In this document: positions 8,037-16,400 of the stretch, piece after piece | Position numbering within the stretch: the stretch's first letter is position 1 | Layout: each line of letters begins with the position of its first letter | DNA from: Tenacibaculum discolor | Lineage (GTDB): Bacteria; Bacteroidota; Bacteroidia; Flavobacteriales; Flavobacteriaceae | DNA length: 64,000 bases | NCBI RefSeq assembly: GCF_003664185.1 | Contig: NZ_RCCS01000005.1 | Coordinates: 248,001 to 312,000 of the forward strand | Reading direction: 5' to 3' | Notes under the pieces: generated by a model | The model's input: only the letters and a program-made list of their open reading frames with translations | Told to the model about the DNA's origin: nothing | The model's database searches: none | Translations under genes and position numbers: made by a program

Positions 8037-8438
8037 TTTGATAAGATTAAAAATTCATTTGTTAACAAGTTAGTAATTTTAAAAACGAAAAACTAAATTA
8101 AGATTTATTGATTCTTTTTGTGTGTTCTATAAATATTCTCTATTAAATTTTCTTTTTTCTGTATTTTTTTATTAAAACCTGTTTAATAGCTATTTTAAAG
8201 AATAAAAAAACACTAGTATAAACATTCGTATTAACTAAAAATAAAAACTCTTTAAAACACCTAAAAAACAGCTGTTATTAATTAATAGTTTTTATGTGTT
8301 TTTAAATTACAATAAAAAAAAATAATACTTTGTTTTTGGTTAGAATTGTTAACTTTCGGCGGTATTTATATGACTTTATTTAAACTTTGCTTCTAAATAA
8401 ATACCACTTACTTTCAATCATAAAAAAACAAAAAAATT
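8037..8438. other. Non-coding, AT-rich divergent intergenic region
   Basis: About 400 nt between divergently transcribed genes; no small gene found. It holds GGTATTTA (8361-8368) inverted against TAAATACC (8398-8405) with TAAACTTTG between them, close to but not exactly the -7 consensus. Presumably carries both promoters. Confidence 0.5.
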
Positions 8439-8873
8439 ATGTCAATATCAGATTTATATTCAACCGGAAAACATAAACAAGAAATAGGGCACTTTGCTAG
8501 TGTAGTAAAAATTGCTGAGACTGATGGAATTATTTCAGAAGGAGAACAGTTATTATTAGACAGAGCCGCAAAGAAGTTGAATATTAGTGAAGAAGAATAT
8601 AAACTAATTTTAAAAAGTCCTGAAAAATACCCAATAAACGCCCCTGTAAGTTATGATGAGCGTATTGAACGCTTATATCGTTTAACAAGAATGATTTTTG
8701 CTGATGAAAATGTAGCTAAAGAGGAAGTTGGTATACTTCGTAAAATTGCAGTAGCTTTGCATTTCTCTGCAGAGAATGCTGAGAAAGTTTGTGATGAAGC
8801 CGTTCATTTAGTTTTAAATGATAACAACTTAGATGATTTTACCGCAGCTATTAAAAAGGTGAATGCCAATTAA
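8439..8873 (+). CDS. TerB-like tellurite-resistance/co-chaperone-type protein
   Basis: 144 residues, all-helical, no signal. The pattern GHFASVVKIAETDGIISEGE then LLLDRAAKKLNISEEEYK repeats as MIFADENVAKEEVGILRKIA, the two-lobed TerB fold in which acidic loops (ETDG, ADEN) cap helices and may bind metal. In Bacteroidetes such stand-alone TerB proteins are common and of unknown function; tellurite resistance itself should not be assumed because no terACDE genes are present. Followed after 56 nt by a beta-barrel gene on the same strand, possibly one transcript. Confidence 0.8.
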   Translation: MSISDLYSTGKHKQEIGHFASVVKIAETDGIISEGEQLLLDRAAKKLNISEEEYKLILKSPEKYPINAPVSYDERIERLYRLTRMIFADENVAKEEVGILRKIAVALHFSAENAEKVCDEAVHLVLNDNNLDDFTAAIKKVNAN

Positions 8874-8929
8874 TTTAATTATACTAAAAACTTATTAAAC
8901 CAGTTATTACTCTAAACACTTATCTCCCG

Positions 8930-9523
8930 ATGAAACATAAAATTTTATTCATAGCAATCTTTACCTGTTTAACAACATCCGTTTTTTCTCAAAACTTAAA
9001 CGACTCTTGGCAAATAGGTGTAGGTTTCGGAATAACGAAATTTAGTGAAAGTGATGCCGCTTTTATTGGTGATCAATACTTATTTCAAGTACCTACTTTA
9101 AGTTTAACCATGCCTATTGGTGATCGTTTTTCTTTAGACGGTGCTATGTCTTTTAATACTATTGATGATGTTGGTTTTATTAAAAACTCGGCAAAGTATT
9201 TTTCTATGGATGCTTCATTTCGTTATAACTTGAATGCTATGTTTAACAAGTTTGCTCCGTATGTTTTTATAGGAGGAAGTGTAGTTGACTCTGAACGTAA
9301 AATGACACCTACTCTTAATGTTGGTGCTGGTGGAATTTACTGGGTTAGCGATAATATTGGTATTAATCCACAATTATATTATAAACACTCTTTTGAAGGT
9401 TACGAAAGTATGCGTTCACATATTCAAGGAACTTTAGGTGTTGTATTTAAATTAAACTGGAATAATGGCGGTGGTAATAACGGTCGTAATGCTGCAAAAC
9501 ATTTAGGAGGTTGTATGTTTTAA
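8930..9523 (+). CDS. Small outer-membrane beta-barrel protein
   Basis: 197 residues. Signal peptide MKHKILFIAIFTCLTTSVFS followed by alternating amphipathic strands (WQIGVGFGITKF, LSLTMPIGDRFSLDGAMSF, YVFIGGSV, LNVGAGGIYWVSDNIGINPQ) typical of 8-stranded OmpA/OmpX-type barrels. There is no OmpA peptidoglycan-binding domain; after the last strand (LGVVFKLNW) is a glycine/asparagine-rich tail ending GGCMF. Located in the outer membrane; structural or unknown role. Ends 19 nt before a strong shared terminator. Confidence 0.8.
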   Translation: MKHKILFIAIFTCLTTSVFSQNLNDSWQIGVGFGITKFSESDAAFIGDQYLFQVPTLSLTMPIGDRFSLDGAMSFNTIDDVGFIKNSAKYFSMDASFRYNLNAMFNKFAPYVFIGGSVVDSERKMTPTLNVGAGGIYWVSDNIGINPQLYYKHSFEGYESMRSHIQGTLGVVFKLNWNNGGGNNGRNAAKHLGGCMF

Positions 9524-9541
9524 ACCTTCTTAAAATAAAAT

Positions 9542-9569
9542 AAAAAAGCCGCTTAAAAGCGGCTTTTTT
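9542..9569. terminator. Bidirectional terminator between the barrel gene and gltX
   Basis: AAAAAAGCCGCTT and AAGCGGCTTTTTT form a 13-bp perfect stem with a 2-nt loop, and A/T runs serve both strands. The genes on either side converge on it. Confidence 0.9.
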
Positions 9570-9573
9570 ATTT

Positions 9574-11091
9574 TTATGATAGTTCGTTTATCGCGTTTTC
9601 TATTCTTGTAATGGTAGTTTCTTTACCTATCATTGTCATAATGTCAAACAAATCTGGTCCTGCCAATTTACCAACTAAACTTAAACGAAGTGGCTGCATT
9701 ACTTTACCAAACCCTATTTCTTTTGAGGTAATCCATCCCTTAATTTCAGTTTGAGCATTTTCAATTGAAAAATCTTCTATTTTTGAAATTACTTCTATTA
9801 ATTCTTGCATTAACTCACTTGTAGTGTCTTTCCATTGCTTTTTAACCGCTTTTGCATCATATTCTGAAGGGTTTTGATAGAAAAAGCTAGATAACTCCCA
9901 AAAATCAGCTACAAACGTTGCTCGCTCTTTTATTAACGAAACTACTTTCTCTGTACGATCTTTATCTGTAGTTATACCTTTTTCTTCAAGAATAGGCAAG
10001 AATAACGCTGTAAGTTCTTCGTTAGATTTTTGCTGTAAATACTGCTGATTAAACCATTTGGTTTTATCTGGACTAAACTTAGCTCCTGATTTACTTACGC
10101 GCGCTAAATCGAACGCTTCTGTTAGTTCTTTTAAACTAAAAATTTCTTGTTCTGTTCCAGGATTCCACCCTAAGAATGCTAACATATTTATAAATGCATC
10201 AGCAAAATAACCGTCTTCTTTGTATCCACGTGAAACATCTCCTGTTTGCTCATTGGTATATTCTAATGGAAATACTGGGAAACCTAATTTATCACCATCA
10301 CGCTTACTTAATTTTCCTTTTCCTACTGGTTTTAAAATTAATGGTAAGTGTGCAAATTTTGGTGCTTTCCAATCAAACGCACGATATAATAACTCATGTA
10401 GTGGGAGAGAAGGTAACCATTCTTCACCACGAATTACATGCGAAATTTCCATTAAATGGTCATCTACAATATTTGCTAAGTGATAAGTTGGCATACCATC
10501 AGATTTAAACAATACTTTATCATCTAAAGTGTTTGTTTCAACTTTAATCGTACCACGAATTTCATCTTGTAAAATCAACGTTTCATCTTGTGGTGTTTTA
10601 AAACGAATCACAAATTTTTCTCCTGCATTAATCTTAGCTGCAACTTCATCAGCAGAAAGTGCTAACGAATTATTTAACTTTTGACGATTATGCCAATTAT
10701 AGATAAACGTTTTTCCTTGCTCTTCGTGATTTTTTCGATGTGCATCTAACTCTTCAGCTGTATCAAAAGCATAATATGCCCAACCGCTTTCAATTAATTG
10801 ATCGGCATATTTTTTATACAAATCTTTACGTTCTGACTGACGATAAGGTCCGAATTTTTCGTTTTTACCTGGGCCTTCATCAAATGGAATATTACACCAC
10901 TCTAACGAATCGATGATATATTGTTCTGCATTGGCTACATAACGAGTTTGATCCGTATCTTCTATACGTAAAACAAAGGTTCCGTTATGTTTTTTAGCAA
11001 ATAAATAATTGAATAAAGCAGTTCTTACACCACCTATGTGTAAAGGTCCTGTTGGACTCGGAGCAAAGCGTACTCTTACGTTCTCAGTCAT
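9574..11091 (-). CDS. gltX: Glutamyl-tRNA synthetase
   Basis: 505 residues from the ATG at 11091, which gives the usual family start MTENVRVRFAPSPTG; an 8-residue longer frame is open but atypical. Class I synthetase: HIGH motif as HIGG at residues 18-21 and KMSKS motif as KLSKR at about 260-264. Charges tRNA-Glu with glutamate in the cytoplasm. A TATCTTTG -7-like box lies on the minus strand at 11120-11113. It ends at a terminator shared with the convergent barrel gene. Confidence 0.97.
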   Translation of the reverse strand: MTENVRVRFAPSPTGPLHIGGVRTALFNYLFAKKHNGTFVLRIEDTDQTRYVANAEQYIIDSLEWCNIPFDEGPGKNEKFGPYRQSERKDLYKKYADQLIESGWAYYAFDTAEELDAHRKNHEEQGKTFIYNWHNRQKLNNSLALSADEVAAKINAGEKFVIRFKTPQDETLILQDEIRGTIKVETNTLDDKVLFKSDGMPTYHLANIVDDHLMEISHVIRGEEWLPSLPLHELLYRAFDWKAPKFAHLPLILKPVGKGKLSKRDGDKLGFPVFPLEYTNEQTGDVSRGYKEDGYFADAFINMLAFLGWNPGTEQEIFSLKELTEAFDLARVSKSGAKFSPDKTKWFNQQYLQQKSNEELTALFLPILEEKGITTDKDRTEKVVSLIKERATFVADFWELSSFFYQNPSEYDAKAVKKQWKDTTSELMQELIEVISKIEDFSIENAQTEIKGWITSKEIGFGKVMQPLRLSLVGKLAGPDLFDIMTMIGKETTITRIENAINELS

Positions 11092-11166
11092 TTTTTTATT
11101 GATTTGAAAGCGCAAAGATAGTTTTATGTTAATAGAAAAGAAAAAGGAGGAAAGAGAAAAAAAGAA

Positions 11167-11189
11167 AAAAGCGAGTTTAACTCGCTTTT
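11167..11189 (-). terminator. Terminator of cysteine-rich peptide gene A
   Basis: AAAAGCGAGTT-T-AACTCGCTTTT, an 11-bp stem, lies 10 nt beyond the stop of peptide gene A. The stem sequence GCGAG/CTCGC is shared with the terminator of peptide gene B, evidence of cassette duplication. Confidence 0.8.
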
Positions 11190-11199
11190 AAAATAATTT

Positions 11200-11352
11200 T
11201 TATGAGTTATCTGGAACACATGCACAAGCTGTGAAATCATACACGTAACCCACATAACAAGGCTCAAGAGGAAAGCATCCACCATTTCCTTTAATTATCT
11301 TTTGCTCCTGTTTACTAAGTAATTTACCAGTTTTTGAAATGTTCTTTAACAT
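11200..11352 (-). CDS. Double-glycine-leader cysteine-rich peptide A
   Basis: 50 residues found by reading the minus strand: leader MLKNISKTGKLLSKQEQKII ending KGNGG, then a 25-residue core with four cysteines (CFPLEPC, ACAC) ending CVPDNS. The leader matches the Bacteroidetes bacteriocin-type (TIGR01847-like) double-glycine signal: MLKNI, a hydrophobic Leu pair, E-Q-K, and G-G at the cleavage site. Such precursors are normally cut and exported by a C39-peptidase ABC transporter, none of which is in this window. It is more diverged than genes B, C and D and has a different upstream region. The mature activity is unknown; antimicrobial or signalling are possibilities. Confidence 0.75.
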   Translation of the reverse strand: MLKNISKTGKLLSKQEQKIIKGNGGCFPLEPCYVGYVYDFTACACVPDNS

Positions 11353-11427
11353 AATTTTTAAATTTATAGATTAATAAAAAAACTAATTTACTGTATTCCT
11401 AATACTTAACTTAATAATTAACCATAA

Positions 11428-11454
11428 AAAAAGTAAGAGTTTAACTTACTTTTT
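11428..11454 (-). terminator. Orphan terminator-like hairpin between peptide genes A and B
   Basis: AAAAAGTAAG inverted against CTTACTTTTT, the same stem type as the terminator of peptide gene C, but no intact gene ends here. It lies between A and B, where a further decayed cassette may have been. Confidence 0.5.
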
Positions 11455-11504
11455 AGAGTCTTTTTTTATTTAGGTTTAAAAGTCATTAATGTTACTTGTG
11501 AATA

Positions 11505-11531
11505 AAAAAAGCGAGTTAAACTCGCTTTTTT
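11505..11531 (-). terminator. Terminator of cysteine-rich peptide gene B
   Basis: AAAAAAGCGAG-TTAAA-CTCGCTTTTTT immediately 3' of peptide gene B (6 nt). Nearly the same sequence as the terminator of gene A. Confidence 0.85.
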
Positions 11532-11536
11532 GAATA

Positions 11537-11689
11537 TTATTTATACTGGCAATAGCCATTATAACAAAAAGAATCCCAAGGTGGACAGTCCTTGTCAGAG
11601 AAACATCTAATGTTTCTAAATCCTCCATTAATGTTTTTTTGTTCTTTTTTGTTTAGGGTAGTACCTAAACTTGAAATGTTTTTTAACAT
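11537..11689 (-). CDS. Double-glycine-leader cysteine-rich peptide B
   Basis: 50 residues from the ATG at 11689 (an upstream in-frame extension of 10 codons is dismissed because the leader must begin MLKNI). Leader MLKNISSLGTTLNKKEQKNI then NGG; core FRNIRCFSDKDCPPWDSFCY ending NGYCQYK. Cysteine spacing is C-x5-C-x6-C-x4-C. The core pattern C-x-S-D-x-D-C-P...C-x-x-G-x-C is strikingly like the knottin-like core of plant late-nodulin/NCR peptides; this is a resemblance, presumably convergent. Two disulfides are expected after export. Own terminator downstream; shared upstream element. Confidence 0.85.
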   Translation of the reverse strand: MLKNISSLGTTLNKKEQKNINGGFRNIRCFSDKDCPPWDSFCYNGYCQYK

Positions 11690-11740
11690 CTTTAAAGTTT
11701 TTAAAATTAGTACTAGCAATTTAATTGAACTTTAAACACT
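11690..11740 (-). promoter_or_regulatory. Conserved upstream element of peptide gene B
   Basis: The block CTTTAAAGTTTTTAAAATTA followed by GTACTAGCAATTTAATTGAA lies directly before the start codon and recurs almost unchanged before peptide genes C and D. It is the likely promoter and leader of the cassette. Confidence 0.6.
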
Positions 11741-11760
11741 TTTTATTGATTTTACCTTAT

Positions 11761-11787
11761 AAAAAGTAAGGTTTTACCTTACTTTTT
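11761..11787 (-). terminator. Terminator of cysteine-rich peptide gene C
   Basis: AAAAAGTAAGG-TTTTA-CCTTACTTTTT, an 11-bp perfect stem 26 nt beyond the stop of peptide gene C on the minus strand. Confidence 0.85.
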
Positions 11788-11813
11788 AGATTCTTCTTTT
11801 AGAATAGTTAATA

Positions 11814-11966
11814 TTATTTATATTGACAGTATCCATGGAAGCAATACATGTCACTTCTTGGACAGTCTTGGTCGTATCTACATCTAGTAAGTCCAAAACC
11901 TCCGTTAATATTTTTTTGTTCCGTCTTTTTTAGGGTAGTACCTAAATTTGAAATGTTTTTTAACAT
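11814..11966 (-). CDS. Double-glycine-leader cysteine-rich peptide C
   Basis: 50 residues, closest paralogue of peptide B. Leader MLKNISNLGTTLKKTEQKNI then NGG; core FGLTRCRYDQDCPRSDMYCF ending HGYCQYK. The cysteine spacing is again C-x5-C-x6-C-x4-C with conserved D-x-D-C-P and G-Y-C-Q-Y-K. Leader residues are nearly invariant while the core between cysteines varies, the pattern expected for diversifying exported peptides. The upstream element and terminator match those of B, so B and C are tandem duplicates. No transporter or modifying enzyme is adjacent. Confidence 0.85.
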   Translation of the reverse strand: MLKNISNLGTTLKKTEQKNINGGFGLTRCRYDQDCPRSDMYCFHGYCQYK

Positions 11967-12015
11967 CTTTTAAAGTTTTTAAATTAGTGCTAGCAATTTA
12001 ATTGAACTTTAAAAA
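11967..12015 (-). promoter_or_regulatory. Conserved upstream element of peptide gene C
   Basis: Copy of the element before genes B and D: TTTTAAAGTTTTTAAATTAG then TGCTAGCAATTTAATTGAAC. Two differences from the B copy in about 45 nt. Confidence 0.6.
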
Positions 12016-12035
12016 CTCTTTATTTATTTTGCCTT

Positions 12036-12066
12036 AAAAAAAGTATGGGTTATCCATACTTTTTTA
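12036..12066 (-). terminator. Terminator of the beta-barrel gene at 12.06-12.9 kb
   Basis: AAAAAAAGTATGG-GTTAT-CCATACTTTTTT overlaps the stop codon of the minus-strand outer-membrane protein gene. Confidence 0.8.
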
Positions 12067-12909
12067 AAACTTATGATACAATCCAAAACTCAATGCCGGA
12101 GCTTTAGCTACATTTCTTCCCGCAAAAGCACCTCCAAATCCAACATTTACACCAAAAGATTTATTAAACTCTCCAATAAACTTGAGTCCAAATGCAGCAT
12201 AGCTTTGATTATTTACATATAACCCTGTAGCTAAGTTTTCTTGAGACAATATAACGTCGCCATTTTTTAAAGAGGCAACACCGTCTAAAAAGCCTGCTAT
12301 CCATAACCAATTTAGAGCCTTGTAACCTATTTCTCCTCCTAATTTATAGTTAGAGCTATAATCATTTGTTCTAATATCAAATCCTGTAAAAGCTTGTATG
12401 TACCATGAGTCAAATCCTCTTCCTGTTAAAAATAACGGTGTAAATGTCCACGCATCGTAACCACTTCGTAATCCTGAATTTTCTTTATAGGTACTTGTAT
12501 TTGCTTCAATAGAAAGTTGTCCTGATAACAACCATTTATTATTTGAAAAGTTGTGTTTTATTCCTAATTGGATGTTTCCTAATAAGGTTTCAGAAGCTTC
12601 TTCAATAGTAATAGATGGGAAAATTACAGACATATCTTCTGTAAAGTCACCTGTTTTTACCATTTTTAAAGGAACGTTAGCAAATAATGTTGTTTTATCT
12701 GTTACACCGTATTCTCCATATAATTGTAATGTATTATCAGTAATTTCTCGTTGAGGCTTATAATCTGGATTCCCATAAATTTTATCATAGCTTCCAATTG
12801 AGGTAAATGATGCTTGAATATATCCTTCATTTTTGTTTTTTGTCCACGGACTTTGAGAAAAAACATTAAGTGTAATTAAAAATAATACTGGTATAACTAG
12901 TTGTTTCAT
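12064..12909 (-). CDS. Secreted outer-membrane beta-barrel-type protein
   Basis: 281 residues: signal peptide MKQLVIPVLFLITLNVFSQS, then repeated beta-strand segments (YIQASFTSIGSY, LQLYGEYGVTDKTTLFANVP, IQLGIKHNF, LSGQLSIEANTS, AAFGLKFIGEF, VNVGFGGAF) ending LSFGLYHKF with a terminal phenylalanine, as in outer-membrane barrels. Similar proteins occur as single copies in Flavobacteriaceae; function unknown, possibly a pore or structural protein. It lies between peptide cassettes C and D on the same strand but has its own terminator, so a role in peptide export is not implied. Confidence 0.7.
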   Translation of the reverse strand: MKQLVIPVLFLITLNVFSQSPWTKNKNEGYIQASFTSIGSYDKIYGNPDYKPQREITDNTLQLYGEYGVTDKTTLFANVPLKMVKTGDFTEDMSVIFPSITIEEASETLLGNIQLGIKHNFSNNKWLLSGQLSIEANTSTYKENSGLRSGYDAWTFTPLFLTGRGFDSWYIQAFTGFDIRTNDYSSNYKLGGEIGYKALNWLWIAGFLDGVASLKNGDVILSQENLATGLYVNNQSYAAFGLKFIGEFNKSFGVNVGFGGAFAGRNVAKAPALSFGLYHKF

Positions 12910-12991
12910 GCTGAAAATATTTTTTAGTTAGTTTACAAAAGCTTTTGTTCCTTACAAAAAGTACTTATTATTTGAACTACACTTCACAAAA

Positions 12992-13019
12992 AAAGCAGCA
13001 TTTAAATAAATACTGCTTT
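12992..13019 (-). terminator. Terminator of peptide pseudogene D
   Basis: AAAGCAG inverted against CTGCTTT around an AT-rich loop, with an A-run on the left that becomes a U-run on the minus strand. It lies 17 nt past the stop of cassette D. Confidence 0.65.
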
Positions 13020-13036
13020 CATACATTTTCTGGATC

Positions 13037-13270
13037 TTAGCTTATACAACACAAACCATCTTGTATAATTCCTGAACAACTCATTCCATAAGGCGTATCA
13101 AAAGCACATGGATTTCCTTCGCCACGACCTACATAACCACTTCCTCCTGGGTAACTTTCATAACAGCCTGTTATATCACATTCATTATTTCCAGAGAAAA
13201 AACCTCCATTAATATTTTTTTAATCTACCTTATTAAGCAGAGCACCTAAGTTTGAAATGTTTTTTAACAT
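13037..13270 (-). pseudogene. Double-glycine-leader peptide D, interrupted by a nonsense codon
   Basis: Leader MLKNISNLGALLNKVD, then TAA at 13222-13220, then KNINGGFFSGNNECDITGCY continuing to ...QDGLCCIS and a TAA at 13037. In paralogues the stop position is CAA (Gln of EQKNINGG), so one C-to-T change explains it. The remaining core would be the longest of the family (about 55 residues, six cysteines including a CC pair, glycine-rich middle). The upstream element is intact. A sequencing error or recent inactivation is equally possible; no suppression is implied. Confidence 0.75.
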
Positions 13271-13316
13271 CTTTAAAGTTTTTAAAATTAGTACTAGCAA
13301 TTTAATTGAACTTTAA
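13271..13316 (-). promoter_or_regulatory. Conserved upstream element of peptide cassette D
   Basis: CTTTAAAGTTTTTAAAATTA then GTACTAGCAATTTAATTGAA, essentially identical to the copy before gene B despite 1.6 kb of separation and a different mature peptide. Confidence 0.6.
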
Positions 13317-13470
13317 ATATTCATCGTTTTTTTTACCTTATAAAAGGTATGGTAAATCCTTATTTTTTCTTCAAATAACGTATTTAAAGTAGTTTATTAA
13401 TGAAATATGAGTGTTTAAATAAATCTTTAACTAAGATTTCCTCATAAAACATGTATTTTTATACTTAGAT

Positions 13471-16400
13471 ATGGGAGATTTTAATAAAATACAACAGAAA
13501 CTAGAGCAGTTTAGTAAGAAATTTTACACTAATGAATTGATAAAAGGAAGCATTTTATTTGTTTCGTTAGGATTGATTTATTTGCTATTTACACTCTTTA
13601 TTGAATATTTTTTATGGTTAAAACCAACTGCTAGAACTATTTTATTTTGGTTATTTATTGCAGTAGAAGCATTCTTATTTTTCCGTTTTATTTGTTTTCC
13701 TATTTTTAAAATAGTGGGGCTACAAAAAGGAATTTCTTTTGAAGAGGCTTCTAAAATTATTGGAAATCATTTTCCTGAAGTAAAAGACAAACTATTAAAC
13801 GTTTTACAATTACAGCAAAACAATCAGCAATCTGATTTATTAGCTGCAAGCATTGAGCAAAAATCAAAAGAATTACAGCCTGTTTCTTTTAATAAGGCCA
13901 TTGACTTTAGTAGAAACAAAAAGTATGTAAAATATGCTTTAATTCCTTTCTTAATTTGGGGAATTTCTATGCTTACAGGAACTTCTAGTAAACTTTCACA
14001 AAGTTTTAATCGTGTAGTAAATCATTCAGTAGCATATAACCCTCCAGCTCCTTTTTATTTTAATTTAACAGCAAAAGATTTACGTGTTATTAAAGGAAAA
14101 GATATAACCGTTTACTTACAAACAGAGGGGGAGGTAATACCTCATGAAACCAAAATTCATTTTAATAATCAACAATACTTTATGGAAAGTGAAGGAAATG
14201 GTTTGTTTTCATACACGTTTTCTGAAGTTCAAAACCCTATTACTTTTTATGCTAGTGCCAACAGAATTGAATCTAATGAGTATAGTATAACAATTATTAA
14301 AACTCCATCTATTCAAAATATAGCATTAAACTTAACTTACCCTTCATACATAGGTAAAGCTTCTGAAACGATTAACAACACCGGAAACTTAAATGTTCCA
14401 CAAGGAACAATTATAAAATGGGACATAAAAACTTCTGAAACCGATACAGTTACCTTCATAGAAAAAGAGAAAAGAACAAATTTTAATCAAAAAGAAAACA
14501 ACGAATTTGAGTTTACAAAACGTGTTTTAAATAATACAAACTATCAAATAACTACATCTAACAAAAATCTAACAGATTACGAACAGCTACAGTTTTCTAT
14601 TAATGTAACTAAAGATGAATATCCAACTATCAATGTAAATTCAAATATTGATAGTATTTCAAGAGGAAATGCTCAGTTTGTAGGTCAAATTGCTGATGAT
14701 TATGGTTTTAAGAGGTTAGAATTGGTTTATTACGATAAAAATAACAATCAAAACACTAATAATCAATTAATTAACATAAATAAAGAGAATATTCAAACCT
14801 TTTATTTTGAGTTTCCAGAAAATTTAGATTTAAAAGAAGGAATAGACTATGAAATGTACTTTCAAGTATACGATAATGATATTGTAAATGGTAGTAAAAA
14901 AGCCATAAGTAGAAAATTTAGCTATCGACAAAAAACAGAAGAAGAAATAGAGGAAGAACTACTACAAGAGCAAAAAAATTACATTGAAAACATTACTAAT
15001 TCATTAGATCAACAACAAAAAAGTAAGAAAGATTTAGAAAAGATTCAGTTTGATTTACAGAACAAAAAGAATATTAACTGGAATGATCAAAAGAAAATTC
15101 AAAATTTAATAAAGCGTCAGGAGCAATACAAGCAAATGATGCAACGTCAAACACAAAAATTACAAGAGAATTTTTCTGAAAAGAAAGAAGAAAATGAAAC
15201 CTTAGAACAGAAAAAAGAAGACCTTAAAAAGCGTATTGAAGAGCTAAAAAAATTAGAGAAACAACAAAAATTACTAGACGAATTAAATAAGCTTGCAGAT
15301 AAACTTAAGAAAGAAGATTTAATAAAAAAAACAAAAGAACTAGCGGAACAAAATAAACAACAGGAGCGTAGTTTAGAACGTATTTTAGAAATGACTAAGC
15401 GTTTTTATGTTGAACAAAAAATGAATCAGTTAGCAAACAAGCTTGATGATTTATCTAAAAAACAAGAAGAATTAAGTAACAAAGAAACTAATAAGGAAGA
15501 ACAACAACAGATTAATGATGAGTTTCAAAAAGCGAAAAAAGAATTAGACGACTTAGAAAAAGATAATAAGAAGTTGAAACAGCCTATGGAAATGCCTTCT
15601 ATGGAAGATTTAGAAAAACAGGCTCAAGAAGAATTAAATAAAGCTGAAGAAAACTTAGAAAAAAATAAGGCTTCTGAAACTAAAAAAAGTCAGAAAAAGG
15701 CTGCTGAAAAAATGCAGCAAATGAGTCAGAAAATGCAACAATCAATGCAATCAATGAGTGCTGAAATGGAAGAGGAAAACATGGAAGGTTTACGTCAAAT
15801 TTTAGAAAACCTTATTACATTCTCTTTCGACCAAGAAGCATTAATGAATGAGTTTTCTTCCTCAAATTCATCACATCCTAACTTTGGTAAAAACCTTCAG
15901 AAACAACATCAACTTAAAACCTATTTTGAACACATTGATGACAGTTTATTTGTACTTTCTATGCGTGTTCCTAGCATCTCATCAAAAATTCAAGATCACT
16001 TAGCACAAGCGCATTATAACTTAGATCAATCTTTAGAGAACTTTGCAGATAATTATTTCCAGACTGGTATATCAAATCAACAATATGTTATGACCTCTGC
16101 TAATACATTGGCAGATATGTTAAGTAATACTTTAGATGCTATGCAGAACCCTAAACCTGGTAATGGAAAAGGGAAGGGAAAAGGAAAATCATTTAGCTTA
16201 CCAGACATCATTCAAAAGCAAAACGAATTGATGGAAAAGATGAAACAAGGTATGCAAAAGAAAAATCAAGGGAATCCTAAAGATGGAAAAGACGGAAAAA
16301 ATAAAGGTGAAAAAGAAGGACAAAACGGTGAACAAAGTGATGATTTGGATGGTGAGTTATATCAAATATATAAAGAACAATCTCAACTAAGAGAACAATT

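Noticed and set aside
8439..8873. Tellurite-resistance island
   Set aside because: Single TerB-like domain without terA, terC, terD or terZ; common housekeeping-type occurrence in this phylum.
10229..10238. CACGTGAAACA-like half site
   Set aside because: Only one half of the ParB consensus and located inside gltX.
12064..12909. Beta-barrel gene as exporter of the cysteine-rich peptides
   Set aside because: Only its position between cassettes suggests it; it has its own terminator and no similarity to TolC-type proteins.
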